Part shown: positions 20,321 through 28,070 of the stretch, piece by piece
Layout: each line of letters starts with the position of its first letter
How positions within the stretch are numbered: the stretch's first letter is position 1
From: Sulfolobus tengchongensis
Lineage (GTDB): Archaea; Thermoproteota; Thermoprotei_A; Sulfolobales; Sulfolobaceae
Assembly: GCF_036967215.1 (NCBI RefSeq)
Contig: NZ_CP146016.1
Location: forward strand, 648,501-712,500
DNA length: 64,000 nucleotides
Direction of reading: 5' to 3'
Notes under the pieces: model-generated
The model's database searches: none
What the model was told of the DNA's origin: nothing
Seen by the model: the letters and a program-made list of their open reading frames with translations, nothing else
Program-made: the position numbers and the translations under genes

Positions 20321-20643
20321 CACTCTTCACCCTCTCCTTGTGGTTTTAATGCTCTGGCAAGTGCTCTAATGGCAACTTCTCTTAGTATTGTTGGGTTCTC
20401 TCTTGCAATTCCGAACAATTTATTTAATTCATCTTCAGAAGGAATTTTATCTTTATATTCTTCTTTGCTTGCTAAATATCTTATTGCGTTGTAGAGTGAT
20501 GCGTAAACTATTGATAAGTTGGAAACATACGCAAATGTATCTAATATCCCATATACTTTATCCTTTGCTAATTCAGCCAGCAAATCTACGATTGATGACA
20601 AAAACCGTTGAGATTGTGGTTTCTCCTTATCTGACTCCGACAT
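20320..20643 (-). CDS. csa5: Csa5 (Cas11a) small subunit, type I-A
   Basis: About 107 residues, helical, with the Csa5-like segment VYGILDTFAYVSNLSIVYASLYNAIRYL written here in parts: VYGILDTFAYVSN and LSIVYASLYNAIRYL. First gene of the I-A operon. Two ATGs are possible (20652 and 20643). The second lies about 27 bp from the centre of the TATA-like box and starts MSESDKEK, so it is preferred for a leaderless mRNA. The small subunit stabilises Cascade binding to target DNA. Confidence 0.88.
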   Translation of the reverse strand: MSESDKEKPQSQRFLSSIVDLLAELAKDKVYGILDTFAYVSNLSIVYASLYNAIRYLASKEEYKDKIPSEDELNKLFGIARENPTILREVAIRALARALKPQGEGEE

Positions 20644-20664
20644 ATATATCATATTTCTTTAGGT

Positions 20665-20680
20665 AAGTATATACTTAAAT
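20665..20680 (-). promoter_or_regulatory. Promoter of the type I-A operon
   Basis: TTTAAGTATATACTTA on the minus strand holds an archaeal TATA box at the expected distance for a leaderless csa5 transcript. It is also palindromic (AAGTATATACTT), so a repressor such as the second Csa3 protein could bind here; that is inference. Confidence 0.55.
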
Positions 20681-20694
20681 TTTTCTTAGCAAAG

Positions 20695-21640
20695 TAGTTT
20701 GTGGAGTTTCTCTAGAGTTAAGGTTAAAATGGCATAATACCAATGATAATCACGTCCTCTGAGAAAGGAAATAAACTAGGGATTGGTCAAAGTACGACGA
20801 GAACCTCATAACTAGATACGAGATGATATTCCCCTACTACGTGTTCGAACACTGATACTAACTTCTAGAGGAGGATAATAAGAAGGCTAAATCAAGACCC
20901 TACAAAGCACCACTCATGTTCAACCAATTCCTAGCCTTCCTCTGGAGGGAATTCTAAGAGCACTCCACTAAATGGGAAAAATACCAATCTACCTTGACTA
21001 CAAGACAATCCACCTAAGACTAAAAAACATGCAACTAGACTACAATAAAGTCAAGGATGAAGTAGAACTAATAAGCGACGGCACGGGAATAAGCGTTGAA
21101 CAAGGAGGTAAGTACATAAGGGCAAAGTGGAAAAAGGGAGGAAAGGGAAAGTTCCTCAAAATAGTAGTTCACGTTGATGCCAATTCCATGAAGGTTTTGA
21201 AGGCTGAGGTTGAGAATTCTGAGGTCAAGTCTGCAGTTAAGGAGGTAAGTGAAGAGGGTGGGAGGGTTACGAAGTTTTATGGGGATAAGGCTTATGATTT
21301 TATTTATGACCTAGTTCCTGATTCCACCTAAGAGGTCAGCTAATGTGGATAGCCGAGGAGGCGTGATTCTATTTTAGAGTATAGGGAGTCGCCACGTGAT
21401 TGGAGTAGGGGTTATGGTAAGAGGTGGAGGGCTGAGGTGTGATATCTGCTGTGAAGAGGATGTTTGATGATGGGATTCGTACTAGGGGTGTTTTTTTAAG
21501 CTGCTCTTTTGAAGTTTTGGCTTTATCACGTTATGAGGGAGATTGCTGATTTCTTGATGGGCGAGGTTCGCGTGGCGTAACGTATTACTTAATGAATTTA
21601 GTTTAGAGGAAATTTAGTGAAACGAATATATACTTTGTAA
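20695..21640 (+). pseudogene. IS5-like insertion sequence, decayed copy A
   Basis: The left end TAGTTTGTGGAGTTTCTCT is shared with decayed copies at 55388 and 57331. The transposase is broken into frames. The longest piece (20972-21331) shows DDE-type motifs: an Asp in ELISDGTGI, VVHVDANSMKVLKAEV after it, and FYGDKAYDF as a second acidic region. The right end holds GAGGAAATTTAGTGAAACGAAT, shared in part with copy C. Several stop codons show it is dead. Confidence 0.75.
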
Positions 21641-21686
21641 GGAGATAATTCGGGTACTACACGCACTAGAAATCAGTACGTTAAAA

Positions 21687-21871
21687 TACTTAGTTTTTTA
21701 ACTAACGTATTATGAGGGTACCTTCCGGACCCTTACGTAAAAATTTTTAGGTTAACCCTAAAACTCCTTGAAACTCCCTTCCGGACCCAAGAACCCCATT
21801 TAGGGTCAGGAAGGAACAGAAATCTTTATAAATGGGAAAAACAAGATCAAAAATGAGAACCCAAACGCACA
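21687..21871 (+). promoter_or_regulatory. CRISPR leader of array 3
   Basis: Shares blocks with the leaders of arrays 4, 5 and 6: two CTTCCGGACCC motifs, GGTTAACCC, and AAGAACCCCATTTAGGGTC. A TATA box (CTTTATAAAT, about 21824) lies 40 bp before the first repeat. The proximal part (AAAAATGAGAACCCAAACGC) is shared with array 6 but not with arrays 4 and 5. The junction to the first repeat carries an extra GTTT. Confidence 0.9.
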
Positions 21872-23392
21872 GTTTGTAAAAACGCAAAGAAACATTGTAT
21901 TCAACTGAATTTGTTCTATCATTGGGATTTCGTTTGTAAAAACGCAAAGAAACATATGAAAACTGGTAAGGATAAGGAAGAAGATGAAGAGTTTGTAAAA
22001 ACGCAAAGAAACATGTTCCGCCATCCGCCGAGAAAAGAAATAAAGAGGCGTTTGTAAAAACGCAAAGAAACATGAACTAATAACGCACCAGTTTTCATAT
22101 CGCCTATCCGTTTGTAAAAACGCAAAGAAACATACAATTAGGATCTTAAGAGTTGGGATTATCACACTTGTTTGTAAAAACGCAAAGAAACATCACATCT
22201 AGATTCACATCAATCAGTGTGACCACATCAAGTTTGTAAAAACGCAAAGAAACTAAAACTAGTACGCTAAATTTTGTGATAGCACGATATCGTAGTAAAA
22301 ACGCAAAGAAACTAAAACAATATTGTGTAGCATCTCTATCGTTGTATGCAATTCGTAAAAACGCAAAGAAACTAAAACTCTAATAAAGATAGTTTTCTTC
22401 TTTTCAACATAATTGTAAAAACGCAAAGAAACTAAAACATGCAAAGAAATTGTATAGTTCTCTCGCGTTCATAGTGTAAAAACGCAAAGAAACTAAAACG
22501 GTAGGCTTGATAATAAGCGTTGCTCTGGTTAGAGTAAAAACGCAAAGAAACTAAAACTATAAATAGAATGGGTGGTGGGTATTTTTATTTTCAGTAAAAA
22601 CGCAAAGAAACTAAAACGACATCACTTTAATCAATCAAAAATACATCGTGATTGTAAAAACGCAAAGAAACTAAAACTCAGTTCTTAGAATAGGATCACT
22701 TAATATCATCCTATTGTAAAAACGCAAAGAAACTAAAACAAAACTGTGTTAAATCCTTGCTGTATTGTGTTAAATGTAAAAACGCAAAGAAACTAAAACG
22801 TGACCTGGCAATAGCATATATGACACGGGGTTTGTAAAAACGCAAAGAAACTAAAACTTTTCCTTAACGTGGAAAATGTGTACGTCATCAAGTAAAAACG
22901 CAAAGAAACTAAAACTCTGCAGACGACAATCTATAATACACTTAACAGTAGTAAAAACGCAAAGAAACTAAAACATCGTACCCATGCCATAGGAACATAG
23001 AACCTACTTTTAGTAAAAACGCAAAGAAACTAAAACGGGTAAATCCACTGTTCGCAATTCCACTTTACTCTGTAAAAACGCAAAGAAACTAAAACTCTTA
23101 TGATGAGGTCAGTGCACCGCTTTGTACGGAGTAAAAACGCAAAGAAACTAAAACTTTAGCCTGCTGAAGAACGATGAAACAACATCCCCGTAAAAACGCA
23201 AAGAAACTAAAACTTATCGTGTCTCTTTTCTTTTAAAATATTCTCGTGTAAAAACGCAAAGAAACTAAAACGGGTAAATCCACTGTTCGCAATTCCACTT
23301 TACTCTGTAAAAACGCAAAGAAACTAAAACAGGTCATCTTCCACACTATCCCAGTAAGAAGTATGAAGGTAAAAACGCAAAGAAACTAAAAC
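21872..23392 (+). CRISPR. CRISPR array 3 (family B repeats, 26 copies, two registers)
   Basis: Repeats share the 18-nt core GTAAAAACGCAAAGAAAC. The 19 distal copies are core + TAAAAC (24 nt). The six leader-proximal copies are GTTT + core + AT, also 24 nt but shifted by 4 nt. The seventh copy (22232-22259) is a hybrid with both GTTT and TAAAAC. Spacers are about 34-38 nt. One 35-nt spacer (starting GGGTAAATCC) occurs twice, at 23037 and 23272. The trailing end runs straight into a truncated vapC. Confidence 0.98.
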
Positions 23393-23439
23393 TTTGCATT
23401 AAATGCAATTAAGAAATTCGTATCAACTGCTACTTCCAA
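23393..23439 (-). pseudogene. vapC: vapC fragment truncated by the end of array 3
   Basis: From a TTG at 23439 the minus strand reads MEVAVDTNFLIAFNA, the conserved start of a PIN-domain toxin (first catalytic Asp in VDTN). After 15 codons it enters the last CRISPR repeat and meets a stop. It directly follows, and would overlap, the end of the vapB frame, as in normal vapBC operons. Confidence 0.75.
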
Positions 23440-23663
23440 TCTTCTCTCCCGCTTCTCTAATAACCTCGTTCACATATTTATCCGTAAATTTCTTTTCTAA
23501 TGATAAACCCGAGAGAAGCAATATCTCCTTTCTTCTTTTTTATCACTATTTTATCCCCTTCTATGTAAACTATGAGCTTATCACCAACGTTAATATTCAA
23601 TTTCTTTCTAATCTCGTAAGGGATCGTGATCTGATAATTTCTCGTTACTTTAACCTCTTCCAT
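23423..23663 (-). pseudogene. vapB: VapB-type AbrB antitoxin, frameshifted at the C-terminus
   Basis: The first 61 codons encode an AbrB/SpoVT swapped-hairpin domain (EEVKVTRNYQITIPYEIRKK then LNINVGDKLIVYIEGDKIVI). The frame stops at 23478, but shifting by one base continues as YVNEVIREAGEKIGSSS and ends at 23423, overlapping the vapC start. That would be about 79 residues, the usual length. So a one-base shift probably broke the antitoxin tail, consistent with loss of the toxin. The DNA-binding domain is intact and may still be expressed. Confidence 0.7.
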
Positions 23664-23756
23664 CGATAGTAATTAGAAATAGTAGAATAATATATTTTAC
23701 TAAGATGGGAGAGCGTGTACTAGTGTAAAGGTATAAGTGTTTGTGTAGTGAAAAAT

Positions 23757-23844
23757 CGTGAAGCTTTTCAGAACTTACGTTACTATTACCTCTGAGTAGC
23801 GAAAAGAACGTTCAAAACGGATAGTTTACAAATACCTCACAAAG
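23757..23844 (-). repeat. Family 1 repeat inserted in a second vapC fragment
   Basis: Contains TTACGTTACTATTACC, GAACGTTC and CGGATAGTTTAC, and ends CCTCACAAAG, which abuts a PIN-domain start on the minus strand. The left arm is degenerate (CGTGAAGCTTTTCAGAA). It is the only evident cause of truncation of that ORF. Confidence 0.65.
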
Positions 23845-23889
23845 CAAGGCTATTATGATGTTTGTATCAACAAAGATAGCTTTACACAT
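23845..23889 (-). pseudogene. vapC: Second PIN-toxin start, cut by a family 1 repeat
   Basis: From ATG at 23889 the minus strand encodes MCKAIFVDTNIIIAL, another PIN-domain N-terminus with the VDTN motif. It runs into the inverted-repeat element after 15 codons. No downstream toxin remainder is recognised. It is 180 bp upstream of the vapB remnant and reads the same way. The 24,000 region beyond it has no gene. Confidence 0.55.
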
Positions 23890-24094
23890 TAGTTAAACCT
23901 AGTTGTTTCTTATCTTTGCTAGAGAATACGGGTCAAGGAGTTTAGGTTGTAATGCTGCAAAATTTTTAGAATCTTTCTAAAATCTCTTTTTTAAACTATC
24001 TAGTTTAGAACGCTCCTCTAGTATGAGGGGAATAGTAACATAAATTTCGGAAAACCCTCAACGAAATATCATTAGGCAAAAATATTTAGAGATT

Positions 24095-25656
24095 TCAGTC
24101 AAAATAAGGTCTTCTTCCCCTTGTTCTTCTTCTGCTTTTCCAATTCCTATACTTTCTCGCCTTCCTCCTTCTTCTAAAAGCAACAAACCCTAAAATACCA
24201 ATTAGTATAACCGCAAAGAATAATATTCCAGTAAATAAGTCTGCTTTAGGTATAACCACTAGATTCTCGACAATAGGTTGATTCACCGTTACGCTTTGTC
24301 CTAGAGTCAAGTAGTAAGTTCCCTTAAAATACCCAGCATCACTAGAAGGAATATCAGCGTTTAACACTACAACACTGCCTTTTTTCACCCACATTTCATT
24401 TGTATTCACTCCGTTAATATAAACTGGGAATGAGGAGTTTATTTTAACTAGGTAATACCACGTATAATTGGGTTTGAAAGAGTATATTATCGGTCTGTAA
24501 GAAGGTTCTAAGGTGATATTTTCACCGTTATAAATGGCAAAAGCTGAAGAATTAGCTGTGTAATTCGTTATAAATGAAAGTGTAACTGGAAATGTCACAT
24601 AACCTTTAAACTCATTAGTGAGAGTTCCGTTTACGTAAAAAGGTATATCACAGTAAATATCGGCATAGGCGAAACTTAACGGTGGGCTGAAATGTGATGT
24701 GAGTAACTTGGGGTTTAGATTTCCAATTGTAACATAAACGTAACCGTTCTTGGCTAAAGACACTACCAGATTATCAGCAGATTCTTCAGTATCATTTCCA
24801 TAAGTATAGATTACGTTAAACGGTGTCCAAACACCTTGATTGTTATAGTAAAGGGATAAATAAGAACTCATGTTAGTAAAGGTTGTAAATTCGCCGTCAT
24901 CTCTTCCTCCCCATACTAATTCAGCGCCTAGGAGATTTCCGCAAAGATAGTACGTTGAATTTAAGTATTCCCTTGGAGTTGTGGAATCATTTATGATAAT
25001 ATAAGAGGACTCAACATTAGGAATCTTTATGAATGCCCTATCAAATACGTAAAAATTGGAAGGATAAGCAATACTTCCATTTTGAATAACCATATAAGCG
25101 AAATCCACTTCCACTCGATAGTTTACCCTATTGTTAATGATTAACTGTGCATATAAGCGAAATCCACTTCCACACCAGAGTTATTATAAGTTTCATTAAT
25201 AAGGAGATAAAATGCGAAAGGAAAATAATACTTGGAAATATACCATCCAGCTGCATAATACGTTTGATGATAAGATGTGTTATATACTGATATTTCACCT
25301 TCACCTATAACATTAGATACATTAGCATAAGGTAAAGTGAAATTCCATATATTATCGCCAAAGTTCATAGTATCATTATTGGTGAGAAAGTAAGCTACAT
25401 CCTGGAACCAAAGATAGTATGTATTTGTGGGTGTTACCACTTTATCAACAACATTTAATTGAAGTGAAGCACCATAAGGAGCTTGGTTAAATGACGAATT
25501 ATAAGCCCCTAAAGACGTTATATTGGCGAAACCTAATACAGCGTCTGTGTAAATAGGGCCATTATGTGCTGAAATACCCACTGGATGATTCCTTGCGTAA
25601 ACCAATAAACTTCCAATAGATATGAGAACGATAAAGAGAATGAATATTCCCTTCAT
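24095..25656 (-). pseudogene. Thermopsin-like secreted protein, broken by a 59-bp duplication-insertion
   Basis: Two frames form one gene. The upstream part (from ATG 25656) has a signal peptide (MKGIFILFIVLISIGSLLVYA) and the thermopsin-like start HPVGISAHNGPIYTDAVLGF. The downstream part ends with a membrane anchor (FTGILFFAVILIGILGFVAF) and a basic tail. At the break, 24 bp (25091-25114 and 25150-25173) are repeated on either side of 35 unrelated bp. Removing 59 bp restores a continuous protein of about 500 residues, with VEVDFAYM joined to VIQNGS. Thermopsins (peptidase family A5) are secreted acid proteases; whether this one was active cannot be judged. It resembles the intact gene at 34097. 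Confidence 0.85.
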
Positions 25657-25827
25657 TAGTCTGGAGTTGCACATAGTTATTTAAAAATTTTCGCTGCTAT
25701 TAGCGCAGTTCTTTTACGTTACAGAGCTGTTTGCGATGATTGATAAAAGGTATAACTAGCTTAACCCATAAGGAAATGTTTAATTTAATTTAAGGAACCT
25801 AAACGTATTTAATAGTTAAGTAATGTA

Positions 25828-25922
25828 CTTTGTAGGTTTTTAAAAACTTACGTCAATTTTTTTACATTCTCTTCATAAAAGGAGCGTTCCAAACCAGATA
25901 GCCAACAAATACCCCATAAAGC
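25828..25922 (-). repeat. Family 1 repeat
   Basis: Begins CTTTGTAGGTTTTTAAAAAC, contains ACATTCTCTTC, GAGCGTTCCAAACCAGATAG, and ends ATACCCCATAAAG. It sits in the gap between a csa3-type gene and the broken thermopsin gene. The rest of 25675-26101 has no gene. Confidence 0.7.
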
Positions 25923-26101
25923 AGGAGTACTTGAAAATATTAAGATCCTTCTCTTGATTAGCGTAAAGCATTCAAAATGCTAAATAAACTATTCTTTAAT
26001 ACTTTGTGGGGTTTTTCAAGATTACTAAGGGAAAACAAGTTCCCTTTATAAGATAAACCCACTTAAAAACCCTTAAGAAGAAATGTAAAATAATTAAATG
26101 A

Positions 26102-26704
26102 TTAGGTGTAAAGTTTCAGCATAAGCTTTCCCTTCTCAGTCAGTCTATTATCCTCTGTTACTAAACCATCACTTCTGAGTTCCCTTAGCCTCCTCCAGAC
26201 AGTGGATAAAGGCATGTTAAGTAAATTATGAATGGAATTCACAGTATTATATCCCTTACTTATAGCGTCCAATATATTTATGTGATCCGCAGATAGAGAT
26301 GGCGCCCTTAAGTCAGAGATCTTGAAAGTTATCACTTTCTTAAAGTCCTCAGTCTCCACTTCAACTTCAGCGTCCATGTTGGTTAAAATAAATGAGGATA
26401 AGACAGCTAAAATTAATGACCTCATACCTCCACTTAAGTTCACAACGAACTCTTTGCCTTGATTTGAGAGAATCAGCCTACTCATAGTCACTACAGTTCC
26501 ATAAAAGTCGTGAGGATCAACCTCAACTAATTCGAAACTGAATCCAGTCATTTTGAAGAACTCCATTAGTGAGTCCAAAGCCTTTTTAGCCTTTTCTTCC
26601 TTAAACGAGCCAGTTATTATTACCTTTTCCAAATTTGGTGCCCTCCTCATTATCGCCCTAATCTGGAACTTCTCATCGAAACCCAAAGTGACTATGAGAA
26701 TCAT
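26102..26704 (-). CDS. csa3: Csa3-family CARF-winged-helix regulator
   Basis: 200 residues. The CARF domain starts MILIVTLGFDEKFQIRAIMRR and has the ligand loop VNLSGGMRSLILAVLSSF near 92-109. The winged helix spans about 140-195 (VNSIHNLLNMPLSTVWRRL). It is shorter than the csa3 at 8907 and has the canonical SGGMRSL loop, unlike that protein's TIGMRMFNSL. In S. islandicus, Csa3b-type proteins bind the I-A interference promoter and repress it until Cascade surveillance is triggered. Here the gene is 5.4 kb from the I-A operon and close to arrays 3 and 4. Which Csa3 subtype it is remains open. Confidence 0.88.
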   Translation of the reverse strand: MILIVTLGFDEKFQIRAIMRRAPNLEKVIITGSFKEEKAKKALDSLMEFFKMTGFSFELVEVDPHDFYGTVVTMSRLILSNQGKEFVVNLSGGMRSLILAVLSSFILTNMDAEVEVETEDFKKVITFKISDLRAPSLSADHINILDAISKGYNTVNSIHNLLNMPLSTVWRRLRELRSDGLVTEDNRLTEKGKLMLKLYT

Positions 26705-26867
26705 ACTTTAAACTAGGAAAGGAGAATATTAAATTTTTATCCTCTGTGGAAAGATACGTATGATACTTTTACAGAAATTGAAAAAGGAGATAGGTTATCT
26801 TTTGCCCATACTGGTAACAGTCCATGTAAGGAATAAGTCACCTTTTGCCAATTGGAGCGTTTTGTTG

Positions 26868-27012
26868 CCTTGCGGGGTATTTGTAGAAATTACATGATAT
26901 CGCCTCTAACGACCAAACTGTTGAATAACCGTAAGAGGCATTGCATTCTTCGCCTCTAACAATTCAACTAATTCACGTTGTGAATTCGTAAGCTATCTGA
27001 TTGGAACTTTTA
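26868..27012 (+). repeat. Family 1 repeat, degenerate long form
   Basis: Starts CCTTGCGGGGTATTTGTAG and carries two copies of a CGCCTCTAAC motif, then the extra block with CAACTAATTCACGTTGTGAA, then GCTATCTGATTGGAAC. It is rearranged or composite. The other arm is missing. Confidence 0.5.
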
Positions 27013-27100
27013 TGAATTTCAGCATGGGTTGATCTAATAAAATATTTGTAAACCACGTCATTAAAACCTGTAACCCTCTTTTACCCTCACCACAATCCCA

Positions 27101-27187
27101 CTCATTTGCAAACCATCTCATTGGAACGCTTTTTTACCATAGAGAGAATGTTAAAAAGTAACGTAGGTTTTCAAAAACCTCACGAAG
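27101..27187 (+). repeat. Family 1 repeat
   Basis: CATTTGCAAACCATCTCATT, GGAACGCTTTTTTACC, AGAGAATGTTAAAAAGTAACG and the closing arm AAAACCTCACGAAG follow the family consensus; the first arm is worn. Confidence 0.6.
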
Positions 27188-27742
27188 CAGTGTAGTGTTT
27201 GGTGGATATCTATTATTTGAGGAAGTTACTTTTACTCATATATAAACTTCAACTTTACTATTCTTTATTGATAATCGTAAATCATCTGGTTTAGCACGTT
27301 ATTTCCTACTATAAAGAGGATTCTAAGAGTAACTTAAGTTTAAAAATGTCCAAAAAGTAACTTTACTCATACACTAACCTTATCTGATACAGACATAGAT
27401 ACTAATTATCCAATGGAAAATTAACTTTATTGATACCTTCATTTTACATAATGATAACTTCTATCCTAGATTGCAATGACACTTCCTTTCGATATTTTAT
27501 TTTAAATACCGCGTATTATAAGGACAAAAACTGTGTCGTTTTCAGTACTTTTATTTACACAATCCTGATGTTTCCAACCTTTTGAAAAGGATCTATACTT
27601 TTATTTTACATTCATGATTAATTACCACTTTAGTGAAGATTAGGAAATAATGGACAAATCAGAACATTACGACTAAGACTTTAGTGAAGATTAGACTAAG
27701 TGCTGGGGAAAGTGAAAGTCCTTTTTTAATTTACTAGAACAG
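27188..27742. other. Gene-free AT-rich stretch
   Basis: No gene is supported. There is repeat debris: GTAAATCATCTGGTTTAGCACG and AAAGTAACTTTACTCATA resemble internal parts of family 1 elements, and CTTTAGTGAAGATTAG occurs twice about 40 bp apart near 27630-27690. Confidence 0.4.
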
Positions 27743-27837
27743 TAGTGTGTGTATCACTTGGAAACTAGGCGATAATTCTATTAATAGCCCTAATAGATAG
27801 AGAGAATAGCCTCAATTTTCAGAAAATCCACAAACTA
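27743..27837 (+). repeat. Family 2 repeat
   Basis: TAGTGTGTGTATCACTTGG at one end, GGCGATAATTCTATTAATAG in the middle, and AAATCCACAAACTA at the other. Nearly the same length (95 bp) as the copies at 32009 and 33600. Confidence 0.75.
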
Positions 27838-27900
27838 CAAAGCAGGATATTAATATATCATTATCTATTTTTTAGGTATATTGATATATTTACTTCAGTG

Positions 27901-28070
27901 AAACCGTATTACGTATTTCCCTTCCGGACCCTTACGTAAAAATTTTTAGGTTAACCCTAAAACTCCTTAAAACTCCCTTCTGGACCCAAGAACCCCATTT
28001 AGGGTCCGGAAGAAACAGAAATATTTATATAGTAGAAAAACGAAGAGAAAAATAGCGTAAAGAACGCACA
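27901..28070 (+). promoter_or_regulatory. CRISPR leader of array 4
   Basis: Has both CTTCCGGACCC-type motifs, GGTTAACCC and AACCCCATTTAGGGTCCGG. A TATA box (TATTTATATA, 28022-28031) is 40 bp before the first repeat. The proximal part (AATAGCGTAAAGAACGC) is of the subtype shared with array 5. Confidence 0.9.

Noticed and set aside
20972-21331. A small intact gene of 119 codons
   Set aside because: It is the middle of a decayed IS5-like transposase with matching pieces on both sides in other frames.
21747-22444. Several ORFs of 60-120 residues with repeated motifs VSLRFYK or LCVFTN
   Set aside because: They are translations of CRISPR repeats and spacers; the recurring peptide is the repeat itself. 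The same holds for ORFs in the other five arrays.
24095-25674. Two separate genes for thermopsin-like proteins
   Set aside because: The frames share the same 24-bp segment at their junction and make one normal protein when 59 bp are removed.
26705-27900. A hidden gene in the 1.2-kb gap before array 4
   Set aside because: All frames are short and interrupted, and most of the sequence is accounted for by repeat elements.
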